This document shows positions 7,971 through 16,648 of a DNA stretch of 64,000 nucleotides, piece after piece (the first letter of the stretch is position 1; each line of letters starts with the position of its first letter). The position numbers and the translations under genes were made by a program. Origin of the DNA: Candidatus Villigracilis proximus (GTDB lineage Bacteria > Chloroflexota > Anaerolineae > Anaerolineales > Villigracilaceae); NCBI GenBank assembly GCA_016715195.1, contig JADKBB010000002.1:186001-250000 (forward strand). Reading direction: 5' to 3'. The notes below the pieces were generated by a model. The model saw only the letters and a program-made list of their open reading frames with translations. It was not told where the DNA came from and did no database searches.

Positions 7971-9516
7971 TTACGGAGCTTGTTTGATGACGCAGAAGAT
8001 GGCGTTTCTGCGGCGGACATCCATAAATGCAGGCGCATCTTTTAGAATCTTTTCATCGTCGTTGGTGCGGGTGTTGATGAGGACGAAGTCACCGGGTTGG
8101 ATATCTTTTAGTTCAGTTCGATAATCACGAATGGTGATGTTTGAACTCGCGTAATATTCCGCGATATATGACTCGCGTTTGACGAAAAGCTGCGAGCCTT
8201 GCGGCGCTTCTTTTTCAAAGTCTAAAATGGCTTCACGGTAACAGGTGAGCCAGTAATCTGTTTCATATTGTCTGAAGGCTTTGTCTGTGCCGCCGGTGAA
8301 GGTGTTGTAGTATGCGTATTGATACGGATGTAACGTCACATTGGCGATGATGGCGGGAAGGAGCAGTGCAAGAACTGCGGCGGCTTTGATTCCGTTGTGT
8401 TGAATGCGGATGAATATTTCATTGATAGCGAATCCGGCGAAGATGAAAATCGGCGGGAACATGAAAAGATAATGACGATAGCCATCTGAGTTTGGCGGGT
8501 TGGTGATGACGAGGGCTGAGATGACAAACCCAAACCAGAGGAAGGTGATGCCGAGGCGTGCTCGGTCTTTTGATTCTTGAATCGCCTTTTTTATTGCGAT
8601 GACTGTGCCGGCAATGAACAGAGGCCATGTGGGTTCGGTCAACGTGTAGGTTAGCAGAGTGGGAAAGTATCTGCGCGGCAGTTCATAAGCCGGATACAAC
8701 TTGCCCATGAAGAGAATCTTCAAGTCTGCGGGCGCGTTGGACATGGCTTGCAGTACGAAGATAAATCTTCCGATCGGGTCAGGCCAGAGGAAAGGCCAGA
8801 AGATGTACATGGTGACGATGGCGGTGATTCCGTAAGGAATAAATCCCCAAATGGCTTTCCAGTTTTTGGTGGAGATGAAAAAATAAAAATATTACTACAA
8901 CCGCATAAGGCCCGATAAAGCGGATGGCGGTGGTGAGTCCGAGCAGGATGCCGGGCAAAATCGCAGCGCGGATGATGGCCTTTGCGCTTTGCGGTGATGC
9001 TGTCCACGAGTCGATCATGCGCAGGCCGTAGTAGATGCTGATTAAGAAAAAGACGGCGAAGGGCATGTCTTTTGGATTCATGAAAGCATGGTTCCAGAAG
9101 ACTGGTTGGGTGGCGAAAAAAGCTGTCGAAACAGTGGCAGGCCAACGGTCCAGCCAGCGGCGGGTTAGTAGATAGAGAAAAAACAACCCGACCTGAAATG
9201 TCAGGAAGTTGGTCAAATGCCAGGCGGAAGCCATGTCCAGCCCGAAGAATTCAAGCAGATTTTGAAACTGACCAGCGATGACCAGATAAGCCGGTCCGCG
9301 TGTGACGTGGTCACTGGCCGATGCGCCGAAAGTTTTTTCGAGGTCGAAGGTGCCGTTTAATCTGGCGGGGATGGAGTAGGCGGTTTCGGAGGCCTGACCG
9401 TAATCGTAGTAAAGCGGTTCATCCCACGAGAGGCCGTAATCACGAAACGTAAAAAGACCGATCACGATGTTGATGATCAGCAAAATAAGAATGGGGTGTT
9501 GACGTATTTTTTGCAC
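7971..9516 (-). CDS. GT-C family membrane glycosyltransferase (ArnT/PMT-like), frameshifted
   Basis: Two overlapping open frames (9516 to ~8880 and ~8880 to 7971) make one protein of about 515 residues. The N-terminal part has TM1 followed by YGLSWDEPLYYDYG, the acidic (D/E) motif of GT-C enzymes that take sugars from polyprenyl phosphates, then several TMs including a PKDMPFAVFF loop. The C-terminal part continues with TMs and a soluble tail. The break is in an A-rich homopolymer (GAAAAAATAAAAAT on the plus strand, 8877-8890): after it the other frame reads FISTKNWKAIWGFIPYGIT. A one-base consensus error is the simplest explanation. The start is probably the GTG at 9516, 9 nt after the thioesterase stop. 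Confidence 0.75.
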
Positions 9517-9524
9517 GATGGGAT

Positions 9525-9998
9525 TTATTTTTGTGAGATGCGATGCGCCTGACGTTTCTTTGCCTGTTCCATGCGTTTGATCTCTTCTTCGGTTTCAAGA
9601 ACAAGCGCGGGGACGGTTGTCGGGTGTCCTTCGTCATCGAGTGCCACATAGACTAGGTAGGCTGTGTTGGTATGCGTGCGTTCGCCGGTGATCGGATTCT
9701 CGGCAATGACTTGCACTTCGGCTTCCATGGAGGTGTGGCCGGTGTAGGTGACTTCTGCGTTAAGCACGATCAGATCGCCAATGCGGATGGGCTGGCGGAA
9801 GGTCATTGAGTCAATTGCAACGGTGACGACTTTCTTTTGGGCGTGACGCATACAGGCCAGCGCGCCGGCTTCATCTACAAGTTTCATGATCCAGCCGCCG
9901 TGAACGTTGCCGAGCAGGTTGGCGTGTTCGGGATGCATTAATTGAGAGAGGGTGACGTGTGAGGCGCGGGTGTTTTTTTGTGCGTGTGGGTCGGTCAT
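9525..9998 (-). CDS. Acyl-CoA thioesterase, hotdog fold (YciA/BACH type)
   Basis: 157 residues. It shows MHPEHANLLGNVHGGWIMKLVDEAGALA, the N-x-x-G-x-x-H-G-G-x-x-M-x-x-x-D-E active-site segment of the YciA/cytosolic acyl-CoA hydrolase family, where the aspartate/glutamate and asparagine are catalytic. These enzymes hydrolyse short- to long-chain acyl-CoAs in the cytoplasm. The start at 9998 is preferred because the conserved domain begins ~15 residues later; the longer frame runs back into the upstream gene. It lies 4 nt downstream of a small hypothetical gene in the envelope cluster, where its role is unclear. Confidence 0.85.
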   Translation of the reverse strand: MTDPHAQKNTRASHVTLSQLMHPEHANLLGNVHGGWIMKLVDEAGALACMRHAQKKVVTVAIDSMTFRQPIRIGDLIVLNAEVTYTGHTSMEAEVQVIAENPITGERTHTNTAYLVYVALDDEGHPTTVPALVLETEEEIKRMEQAKKRQAHRISQK

Positions 9999-10002
9999 TA
10001 AA

Positions 10003-10389
10003 TTAATCCAGGTCTTCGCGGTATTCGCCTGAGTCTGTGGTGTGCAGGCGTTCGGGTTCGTCGAGAAGTACGTCAATAAAAGATGGACTCAAGTCGCCCA
10101 TTAAAGGCGCGAGCGGAATTGTGGCGGGCAGGCTGATCTTTTTAGGTTTTGGCGGCGGCTGTAAACGCTGCCGGAGAGTGCTGGTTGCCCGTTTTCGGAT
10201 AATGCGTGGATCGTTGGTGATCGTGCCGACATAATAACCAATGACAGAATAAACTTCCCGTTTTGGGCTTACGAAGCCGACCCAGTCACCATTTCGATTG
10301 TATAAATATGGATACACCAGGAACGCTTCTGCATCACCTTTTGTTGTGTAAATGGGGATCAAGGAAGGTTGAGTTGTGCCAGTTGACAT
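10003..10389 (-). CDS. Conserved hypothetical protein, beta-rich N-terminus
   Basis: 128 residues. It contains YLYNRNGDWVGFVSPKREVYSVIGYYVGTI in the first half, a repeating pattern of beta strands with WVGF/YVG turns like the 4-fold beta-flower type domain; that assignment is only a suggestion. The second half is Pro/Lys-rich and acidic and probably disordered (PPPKPKKISLP). No signal peptide or TM is seen. GAGGTG lies 6 nt before the ATG. It sits between gtrA-like and thioesterase genes and I cannot assign a function. Confidence 0.65.
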   Translation of the reverse strand: MSTGTTQPSLIPIYTTKGDAEAFLVYPYLYNRNGDWVGFVSPKREVYSVIGYYVGTITNDPRIIRKRATSTLRQRLQPPPKPKKISLPATIPLAPLMGDLSPSFIDVLLDEPERLHTTDSGEYREDLD

Positions 10390-10398
10390 GGATGCACC

Positions 10399-10860
10399 TC
10401 ACGAAATTTTATCAATGTCATTATACGTCCAATACCTGTTCACAAAAAAGTTCCAGATCATTACGACTCCGACAGCGGCGGCGAGGGTCAGGTTGTTTGC
10501 GTAGAACTCTGCAATTTTGTGTGAGGTGTGAAATACGCCTTCGAAAAAATTGAGCACGGGCGGCTCAAGATAATGTAGAGTGGGAATACGAATTGCGACT
10601 CCCGCTAAATTGACCAGAAAGAACATTCCCAGTTGACTAAATAGTGTACGTGAGCGCGATTCGGGATATGTCCAAAAGCGATTCCAGATGAAGTTGCTGA
10701 ACACAGCGCAGGTAAATGAGATTGTCCCTGCATAGACGAGGGGCATGGTTGTAAAGTGCGAGAGCAGATTCATTACTCCAAAGTCGATTGCTGCGCCGAT
10801 CGCGCCCACCAGCGCAAATTTAAAAAAGCGATTTCGTTCTTTTGTGTCCGTGATGATCAT
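10399..10860 (-). CDS. GtrA family membrane protein
   Basis: 153 residues with four transmembrane helices. FFKFALVGAIGAAIDFGVMNLL at the N-terminus and the two N-x-x-W-x-R-x-W-T/Y motifs (FIWNRFWTYP and FFVNRYWTYND) are hallmarks of GtrA. GtrA-like proteins are thought to flip or help present polyprenyl-linked sugars for glycosyl transfer to surface polymers. The ATG overlaps the stop of the preceding nucleotide-sugar gene by 4 nt, and two GT-C type proteins follow, which fits a common surface glycan pathway. Confidence 0.85.
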   Translation of the reverse strand: MIITDTKERNRFFKFALVGAIGAAIDFGVMNLLSHFTTMPLVYAGTISFTCAVFSNFIWNRFWTYPESRSRTLFSQLGMFFLVNLAGVAIRIPTLHYLEPPVLNFFEGVFHTSHKIAEFYANNLTLAAAVGVVMIWNFFVNRYWTYNDIDKIS

Positions 10861-11813
10861 GCAAGTCCCAGTTTTTGTTTAAAGAAAGGAATGGTGCGTC
10901 TGATGCCTTCCTCGATCTCTATCTTCGGCTCCCATTGTAAAATATCGTGGGCGCGGGTGATATCGGGGCGGCGGCGCTGCGGGTCGCGCGCGCTGCGAGC
11001 ATCGACATAGGTAATGCCGGCTTTGTTTTCGGTGATCTTGTTAATGGCTTGTGCAAATTGAAGCACGCTCATCTCAGTTGGATTGCCAATATTGACCGGG
11101 TAGTGTTCTTCTGAATAGAGTAATTTGACAATTCCGTTTACGAGATCGTCCACGTAACAGAAGGAACGGGTTTGCGCTCCGTCACCGTATACGGTCAACG
11201 GTTCGCCGAGCAAAGCCTGTTTGAGCAGATTGGGCAGGGCGCGACCATCTTCCAGATCCATGCGCGGACCGTAGGTATTGAAGATACGCACGATGCTTGT
11301 GTTTACGTTATGAAAGCGGTGATAAGCCATGGTCAATGATTCGGCGAAGCGTTTGGCTTCATCATATACGGCGCGTGTCCCAACCGGATCCACATTTCCG
11401 GCGTAAGTTTCTGGTTGTGGATGTACTTCAGGGTCGCCGTAAATTTCACTGGTGGAGGCCAGTAAAAATTTTGCATTCTGTGCACGGGCCAGACCGAGAC
11501 AGTTATGAGTGCCAAGCGCGCCGGCCTTCATGGTTTGGATCGGCAAATTGAAATATCCAGACTTTGATTGCGGGTTTGGGCTGGCGGGCGAAGCGAAATG
11601 CAGAATCGCATCCACTTTGCCAGGCACGAAAATATAATTTGATACATCGCGTTTATAAAAGGAAAAGTTTTCATTATCCGCGAGATGGGCGATATTATCC
11701 GGGCTGCCTGTGACGAAATTATCCATGCCGATAACTTCATGTCCATCAGACAGTAATCGGTCGCTGAGATGGGAGCCTAGAAACCCGGCTGCGCCTGTGA
11801 TCAGTATTCTCAT
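10857..11813 (-). CDS. NAD-dependent UDP-glucuronate decarboxylase-like SDR epimerase
   Basis: 318 residues of the extended SDR superfamily. It has the Rossmann motif RILITGAAGFLGSHL, the catalytic triad in STSEIYGDP and YDEAKRFAE (YxxxK), and RIFNTYGPRMDLEDGRALPNL. The stretch SEIYGDPEVHPQPETY..GNVDPVG matches UDP-xylose synthase (UXS), which converts UDP-glucuronate to UDP-xylose, more closely than GalE or RmlB. The substrate therefore is probably UDP-glucuronate but could be a related nucleotide sugar. It forms a coupled unit with the GtrA gene and supplies the precursor side of the envelope cluster. Confidence 0.85.
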   Translation of the reverse strand: MRILITGAAGFLGSHLSDRLLSDGHEVIGMDNFVTGSPDNIAHLADNENFSFYKRDVSNYIFVPGKVDAILHFASPASPNPQSKSGYFNLPIQTMKAGALGTHNCLGLARAQNAKFLLASTSEIYGDPEVHPQPETYAGNVDPVGTRAVYDEAKRFAESLTMAYHRFHNVNTSIVRIFNTYGPRMDLEDGRALPNLLKQALLGEPLTVYGDGAQTRSFCYVDDLVNGIVKLLYSEEHYPVNIGNPTEMSVLQFAQAINKITENKAGITYVDARSARDPQRRRPDITRAHDILQWEPKIEIEEGIRRTIPFFKQKLGLA

Positions 11814-11834
11814 TTTTTATCCTCTTTCAAAATT

Positions 11835-13421
11835 TTATTTCCAGTCAATGACGTTGATTAATCCGTCGCCAGTGACTTGATAAGCTTCGCTGCTTCCGCT
11901 GTCGATCAACCATAAATTGCCTTGATACATGATCGCAATAAAATTGTCCGCCTGCCCTTCAAGCGATTCGGGCGCCCAGATCGGTGTCTGCGGTTCAATT
12001 CCACTTGCGTCTGTCGGCGGGAAGAGAGTCTTGCTGTTGGACCCGTCACGATCCATGACAATTAAACGATAACGACTGGTTTCACTTTGCTCAATAAAAA
12101 TGGATTGTAAATACGCTACCTGATAAATTTTTTCCCTGCCATCGGATCGGATCGGAGATGCGGATGGATAAGCGAACATGCCTGCTGAGTCGACAATGGA
12201 TGCAACCGCTTCACTACTGAACGAGACAGCTGAGAGGTCAAAAAAGGGAGACTCTTCGCTGGTAATGGGTGCAGGCGCGGGCGAGTGAGTCACGTAGTAT
12301 AAGGTCTTCCCATCTGCGCCCCAGGCGATGGGCGGAATCCAGGCCCAGTCACTGTGCGTGTTGAGCGGCGTGATATTCAACATTGGTTTGAGATAACCGC
12401 CATCCTGATCGACAAGTCCGATGCCGTCGGGGCGTGAATATGCCAGCCTGCCATCTGCTGAATAGGCAAACGACATTCCCCACCAGCCATACACGCCGCC
12501 GCTGTTTGCATCCAACATCTTGCGCGGACTTCCACCCGTGAGGCTGACACGATACAGATCGTTATTCGCCTGCCAGCCGGGGGCTGTGCTGCGCGGTTCC
12601 ACTGTTGAATACGCAACTGAGTTCGTGCCGGGAATCCATTCGGCAAAATGCACAACATTATAAGCCTGTAACCAGATCGGTTTGGGTTCAACATTCTTAA
12701 CTCGGACAGCCCAAAGTGTATTGATCTCTTCACTGGCTGGCTTCTTGGATTTACGGGTAAAGATCAAATATTCGCCATTGGGCGAGAGTTTGAAGATGCG
12801 CCCGTCAAGGTCACCTGTGCTGACGATGATGCGGCGGTTCGCGGTGGAGTCTTCCATGATCCATGCGTTGCCGCCGGCAAGATAAACAATGGTGCCGGGG
12901 ATGTTCAATGGCGTGAAGGATGATTGCGCGCCGACCATGACGATCTCAGGCAATGCTTCATTTAAAATAACGGTCTTGACCGATGATTTGCTGATCTCAA
13001 TATTGTCTTCAAGAATCCTGCGATAGGTAACTTCTTCCAGTCCGTTGACGCCCGCTTGAACGAGTCTGGTTTCGCCTTCGGGGAGAGTTTCATTGCGTAC
13101 GATCTGCCGTTCGAATGCGATCACCACTTGTTCGGTTTCAAATACTTCTGAGACGCGTGTCAAAGTGATCGTGTCACCCTGGCTGAGTATTGTATAAAAG
13201 GGCGGTTCCGTGCGATCCAAACTACCCGGCGCAATGCCTGCGGTTTGCAGTGCCTGTGTGACTGTGCTTCCGGCGCTGACGGTTATGTCGCGAGTCGCGC
13301 CGTCTGCTGTGATGGTAACGATCATCTCCTCGCCGAGTTGCGGGGAGCGGCAGGAAACGATCAGCGTAACAAATGTTAATAGAAACAGAAGCAGGCTGAG
13401 GCGGGGTCGGATGCGAAGCAT
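11835..13421 (-). CDS. G5-domain lipoprotein with beta-propeller-like C-terminus
   Basis: 528 residues. A signal peptide ends in LTFVTLIVSC, a lipobox, so the protein is exported and lipid-anchored. Residues ~30-110 resemble the small ubiquitin-like repeat that precedes G5 domains. A G5 domain follows (IVRNETLPEGETRLVQAGVNGLEEVTYR). From ~170 onward there are TolB/WD40-like blades (FKLSPNGEYLIF, MSFAYSADGRLAYSRPDG, WGADGKTLYYVTHSP). G5 domains bind N-acetylated sugars or the cell wall, so a surface-binding role is inferred. The transcript starts close to the ATG (ATTATACC just upstream). A short 21-nt gap separates it from the nucleotide-sugar gene downstream. Confidence 0.8.
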   Translation of the reverse strand: MLRIRPRLSLLLFLLTFVTLIVSCRSPQLGEEMIVTITADGATRDITVSAGSTVTQALQTAGIAPGSLDRTEPPFYTILSQGDTITLTRVSEVFETEQVVIAFERQIVRNETLPEGETRLVQAGVNGLEEVTYRRILEDNIEISKSSVKTVILNEALPEIVMVGAQSSFTPLNIPGTIVYLAGGNAWIMEDSTANRRIIVSTGDLDGRIFKLSPNGEYLIFTRKSKKPASEEINTLWAVRVKNVEPKPIWLQAYNVVHFAEWIPGTNSVAYSTVEPRSTAPGWQANNDLYRVSLTGGSPRKMLDANSGGVYGWWGMSFAYSADGRLAYSRPDGIGLVDQDGGYLKPMLNITPLNTHSDWAWIPPIAWGADGKTLYYVTHSPAPAPITSEESPFFDLSAVSFSSEAVASIVDSAGMFAYPSASPIRSDGREKIYQVAYLQSIFIEQSETSRYRLIVMDRDGSNSKTLFPPTDASGIEPQTPIWAPESLEGQADNFIAIMYQGNLWLIDSGSSEAYQVTGDGLINVIDWK

Positions 13422-13440
13422 GTCGGGTATAATCCAGCCG

Positions 13441-14013
13441 CTATTTGATACGACCGGTTAGAGTCATGATCCCATCTGCAATTGTGATCGATTCGAGTCG
13501 AAAGCCCAAGGCTACAGGTCCGAGTGAGCCGGTAAATGCTTCTCCAATAAGTGCGTTGATGGCGGTGTTCAAACCTTCAGGCGCAGGGAAGGGACCAAAA
13601 TCTGCCGAGGCGATCTCGATCTTTGGCAGGCCGGTTGCCGGGTCAATGCTGACATTCATGGTGATGAGCATATTGGCGGCGAACATGCCGCGGTCAATTT
13701 TTCCGTACAATTGCATTTGACCGTTGCGAAGCAAAACCTGCGGCTCGGTGAATGGCGGGCTGGTTTGTTCCTGCATTTTGAGCGCAATGTAAGAAGTCAG
13801 CTGGCTTTCAGTGATCTGCAATGTAACTGTGCCGGTTTCGGCGCCTGCAACCAATGCCTGTTCGACCTGTGTTTGCATGGTTTGCACTTCTTCGGTTGAA
13901 ACTGGAACAGTTGTGGTCGTGTATTCAGGGCCGCCGACAAAGATCGTACAGGCCAGTGATGTAAGCATCAGGGCGCTAAAGAAAAAAGTAAGGAAATTGT
14001 TTTTTGTTTTCAT
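13441..14013 (-). CDS. Small lipoprotein of unknown function
   Basis: 190 residues. The signal sequence with lipobox (LMLTSLAC) is followed by a Thr/Val-rich spacer and a beta-rich domain. Segments such as QITESQLTSYIALKMQEQ and VQLYG-like KIDRG resemble the LmeA/DUF2993-type lipid-binding family, but the match is weak. The start at 14013 gives a normal signal peptide (MKTKNNFLTFFFSALML); an upstream in-frame start would place extra charged residues before it. A TATAAT box at 14055-14060 on the minus strand gives a ~35-nt leader. It is divergent from scpB. Confidence 0.7.
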   Translation of the reverse strand: MKTKNNFLTFFFSALMLTSLACTIFVGGPEYTTTTVPVSTEEVQTMQTQVEQALVAGAETGTVTLQITESQLTSYIALKMQEQTSPPFTEPQVLLRNGQMQLYGKIDRGMFAANMLITMNVSIDPATGLPKIEIASADFGPFPAPEGLNTAINALIGEAFTGSLGPVALGFRLESITIADGIMTLTGRIK

Positions 14014-14054
14014 AGTTTTTTTGTGTTTTGCAAGTAAATTTATTAAGCGGAGCA

Positions 14055-14060
14055 ATTATA
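14055..14060 (-). promoter_or_regulatory. TATAAT -10 box of the small lipoprotein gene
   Basis: GCTATAATTGC on the minus strand, 41 nt before the lipoprotein ATG. It directly abuts the scpB start (14063), so the two divergent genes share this spacer of about 50 bp. Confidence 0.45.
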
Positions 14061-14062
14061 GC

Positions 14063-14647
14063 ATGAGCGACTCTCAATCCACTTCAGCGGCTGTTTCCAA
14101 TACGGAACTGTCACTTGCGGCAAAAATCGAAGCGATGTTGTTCGTTTCAGCGGAACCTGTGCCGGTGGCGCAGCTTTCAACGGCGTTGGATGTCACTGCC
14201 TCTGTCATTGAGCGCGGATTAAAAGAACTGGACGAAGCCCTCGTAACCCGCGGCCTGCGTCTGCAACGAAATGCAGGGCGCGTGCAATTGACCACTGCGC
14301 CCGAACTGGCCGAACTGGTTGAGCTTTTCCTCGGTTTGGAATCGATCTCGCATTTGAGCCGTGCGGCGCTCGAAACTTTGGCGATCATTGCCTATCAACA
14401 GCCTTGTACCCGTCCGCAGGTGGATTCGATCCGCGGTGTGAATAGTGACGGTATGATGAAAAGTTTGCTGAGCAAGGGGCTGGTTCAGGAATCCGGCCGC
14501 GCAGATGGTCCGGGACGCCCGATCTTGTATTCGACCACACCGGAATTTTTACAGCATTTTGGCTTAAGCTCGATCATTGAATTACCTCCGCTGGCTGTGC
14601 CTGTTGTTGAAACGGACGATGAGCATAGTGTTTTGTTGAAGGGATAA
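14063..14647 (+). CDS. scpB: Segregation and condensation protein ScpB
   Basis: 194 residues, the usual ScpB size. It shows LAAKIEAMLFVSAEPVPVAQLS (first winged helix), ALETLAIIAYQQPCTRPQVDSIRGV, the ScpB signature, and GRPILYSTTPEFLQHFGL at the end. ScpB dimers join ScpA and SMC in the condensin complex that organises the nucleoid. The start is the first ATG after the divergent promoter region, with GCGGAG about 10 nt upstream. scpA is not in the window. rluB follows about 100 bp downstream, the common scpAB-rluB order. Confidence 0.92.
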   Translation: MSDSQSTSAAVSNTELSLAAKIEAMLFVSAEPVPVAQLSTALDVTASVIERGLKELDEALVTRGLRLQRNAGRVQLTTAPELAELVELFLGLESISHLSRAALETLAIIAYQQPCTRPQVDSIRGVNSDGMMKSLLSKGLVQESGRADGPGRPILYSTTPEFLQHFGLSSIIELPPLAVPVVETDDEHSVLLKG

Positions 14648-14651
14648 GATC

Positions 14652-14713
14652 GTAGAGATGTAAATAAGTAGACATGTAGGCGCGTTGGTTTTTTTACTTG
14701 TTTACTTTTCTCC
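14652..14713. repeat. Inverted short-period spacer repeat between scpB and rluB
   Basis: GTAAATAAGTAGAC-type words are answered about 35 nt later by TTTACTTGTTTACTTTTCTCC, giving an imperfect inverted repeat of GTAAA-AAGTA words. It is the same style as the elements at 3903, 35749 and 59571 but of different sequence. Confidence 0.45.
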
Positions 14714-14747
14714 TTTACCAGATTTTTAACATAGGAATTAATTAACC

Positions 14748-15833
14748 ATGCAGGAAAGATTACAAAAATTACTCGCCCAGGCCGGTTACGGCTCGCGCCG
14801 CTCTTGTGAAGAATATATTATCGCAGGACGTGTGCGTGTTAATGGAAAGACCGCGACACTTGGTGAGAAGGCCGACCCTTCCGTTGATAAAGTTACTTTG
14901 GATGGAAAGTTACTGCCAAAGACCGAAGCGCTGACAATGACCTACGTTGCCTTGTACAAACCGCGCAATGTACTTTCGGCAGCGGAAGGACAGGATGACA
15001 GGCAAACTGTTCGTGATCTGATTCCGTTGAGCGGACATTTATATCCCGTTGGCCGTTTGGATTGGGATTCAGAAGGCTTGATCCTGATGACCAATGACGG
15101 CGAATTGACGAACAAATTAACACATCCGCGTTATGGGCATGAAAAAGAATATCGTGTGCTTCTTGCGCGTAAGCCTGATGACAAACAAATGGAAGCATGG
15201 CGCCGCGGCGTGGTGCTTGACGATGGCGATAAGACTCTGCCTGCCGATGTAAGTTTTCTTTCCACGTCTGGTAAAGGCGCATGGATTCGGGTGGTGATGG
15301 GTGAAGGTAAAAAACGTCAGATCCGCGAAGTGGGCAGAATGCTTGGCTTGCCTGTCGTGAAGATCATCCGCTTGCGGATTGGCACCTTAAAACTTGGCAG
15401 TTTGAAACCTCGTCAATGGCGGCATTTGACCGAGAATGAAGTGGAAGAATTGAAAGGTGACAAAGTGCCAACGATGGAACGGCGTTTTGAACGCAGCCGT
15501 TCAGATCGCAGCGACCGCGCACCGAAAGAGCGGGCTGTTTCGTCTGAGGATGCAAAACGCAATCCAAAAGATAAACCCAAGCGTGCTCCTATTGATCGCT
15601 CGCGTAAAACAGTTCGCCCGAAACTTGGTCCCAATGAAAGGCCTGCGACATCAGAGCGTCCCAAACGCGCTCCCGCTGATCGGACTCATACATCAGAACG
15701 CCCGAAGCGCGGACCGGCCAGCCAGCCAACCACAACGGATCGCCCCAAGCGTAGTCCCGGCGGACGGACGGAACGCGGTGGTCGTAGTGATCGAACCCGC
15801 AGCAATACCAAACCCCGAACCTCACGTCGTTGA
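14748..15833 (+). CDS. rluB: rRNA pseudouridine synthase RluB/RsuA family with long basic tail
   Basis: 361 residues. The first ~240 are a complete enzyme: an S4 RNA-binding domain (RLQKLLAQAGYGSRRSCEEYI) and a catalytic domain with GRLDWDSEGLILMTNDGEL, where the aspartate of GRLD is the nucleophile, and GKKRQIREVGRMLG. RluB converts U2605 in 23S rRNA; RsuA acts on 16S U516. Adjacency to scpB favours RluB. The last ~120 residues are a disordered, Arg/Lys/Pro-rich tail with repeated (S/D)ERPKR(A/G)P units, probably adding RNA affinity. A convergent terminator at 15848-15880 separates it from the next gene. Confidence 0.88.
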   Translation: MQERLQKLLAQAGYGSRRSCEEYIIAGRVRVNGKTATLGEKADPSVDKVTLDGKLLPKTEALTMTYVALYKPRNVLSAAEGQDDRQTVRDLIPLSGHLYPVGRLDWDSEGLILMTNDGELTNKLTHPRYGHEKEYRVLLARKPDDKQMEAWRRGVVLDDGDKTLPADVSFLSTSGKGAWIRVVMGEGKKRQIREVGRMLGLPVVKIIRLRIGTLKLGSLKPRQWRHLTENEVEELKGDKVPTMERRFERSRSDRSDRAPKERAVSSEDAKRNPKDKPKRAPIDRSRKTVRPKLGPNERPATSERPKRAPADRTHTSERPKRGPASQPTTTDRPKRSPGGRTERGGRSDRTRSNTKPRTSRR

Positions 15834-15847
15834 TCTTGTGAAAATAA

Positions 15848-15880
15848 AAAGAGTGTGCAGAATTTTTCTGCACACTCTTT
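15848..15880. terminator. Bidirectional intrinsic terminator between convergent genes
   Basis: A 15-bp stem AAAGAGTGTGCAGAA / TTCTGCACACTCTTT with a 3-nt loop, A-rich on one side and T-rich on the other. It lies between the stops of rluB (15833, plus) and the CBS-ACT gene (15900, minus). Confidence 0.85.
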
Positions 15881-15899
15881 GCTTTTAATTTGTTTCTGA

Positions 15900-16541
15900 T
15901 TAACTCTGTCTTACATCCCAGAATTTTTGTACAACTTTTGATAAAACTTTCTTTACATCATCTTTCTTGATGCCTGCGACTTTGAAGGTGAGTACTTTTG
16001 TTGTGGGGTCGTCACCGGAGAATTGACCGAAGGAAATAAAGTTGCCGCCTGCATCTGCAATGGCTTTTGTGATCTTGGCGAGCTGCCCGGCCGCATCGTC
16101 AATGACTGCTGTTACGCGAATGCCTTTGGTGCGTGCTCCCATCAATTCAAGGAATACTTTGAAGAGATCGGTTTCTGTGATCATGCCGACTACTTTGCCG
16201 GAACGCATAACGGGCATACCGCCAATTTTTGAATCCGCCATCATGCGTGCGGCTTCTTCGATGGGGGTGGTATCGTCAACGGTTTTTACTTTTTTGCTCA
16301 TTACCTGGCTGACAGTCACTTTGCTGAGCAGGTAATTCATTTCCCAAACACTTAAGCTGGTCACAGGGGAAGGGGATGCGTTAAGCAAGTCACCCTGGGA
16401 TACCATACCAACTAATTTTCCGTTCTTGATGACCGGTGCGCGGCGGATGTGTTCTTTCTTAAACATAGCCAGCACATCGTGAATTGACATTTCTGGCGTA
16501 ACTGAAATAACCGGGTGGGACATTCTTTCGCCTACAAACAT
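15900..16541 (-). CDS. CBS-pair and ACT-domain protein (AcuB-like)
   Basis: 213 residues. There are two CBS motifs: residues ~1-60 with RMSHPVISVTPEMSIHDVLAMF and RRAPVIKNGKLVGMVSQGDLL, and ~80-135 with VMSKKVKTVDDTTPIEEAARMM and GMPVMRSGKVVGMITETDLF. A C-terminal ACT-like domain follows (GIRVTAVIDDAAGQLAKITKAIADAGGNF). Such proteins bind adenosyl nucleotides and amino-acid-type ligands and act as cytoplasmic regulators; the target is unknown. The start at 16541 is set by a perfect GGAGG 6 nt upstream. A TATAAT box at 16598-16603 gives a leader of about 50 nt. Confidence 0.85.
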   Translation of the reverse strand: MFVGERMSHPVISVTPEMSIHDVLAMFKKEHIRRAPVIKNGKLVGMVSQGDLLNASPSPVTSLSVWEMNYLLSKVTVSQVMSKKVKTVDDTTPIEEAARMMADSKIGGMPVMRSGKVVGMITETDLFKVFLELMGARTKGIRVTAVIDDAAGQLAKITKAIADAGGNFISFGQFSGDDPTTKVLTFKVAGIKKDDVKKVLSKVVQKFWDVRQS

Positions 16542-16597
16542 TTTTGCCTCCAAATATGTTTTGTTGAAAAATAATCTGTGAAAATTGTTACAAACAC

Positions 16598-16603
16598 ATT
16601 ATA
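16598..16603 (-). promoter_or_regulatory. -10 box of the CBS-ACT gene
   Basis: CGTATAATGTG on the minus strand, 57 nt before the ATG at 16541. No good -35 element is visible at standard spacing. Confidence 0.45.
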
Positions 16604-16648
16604 CGTGGTATTCTCAAAAAGAAAGTCACTAAATTGGAGTGAATAAGG

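Noticed and set aside
8877..8890. Programmed ribosomal frameshift in the GT-C gene
   Set aside because: No slippery heptamer with a downstream pseudoknot stands out, and many unrelated genes in the window have the same kind of homopolymer break.
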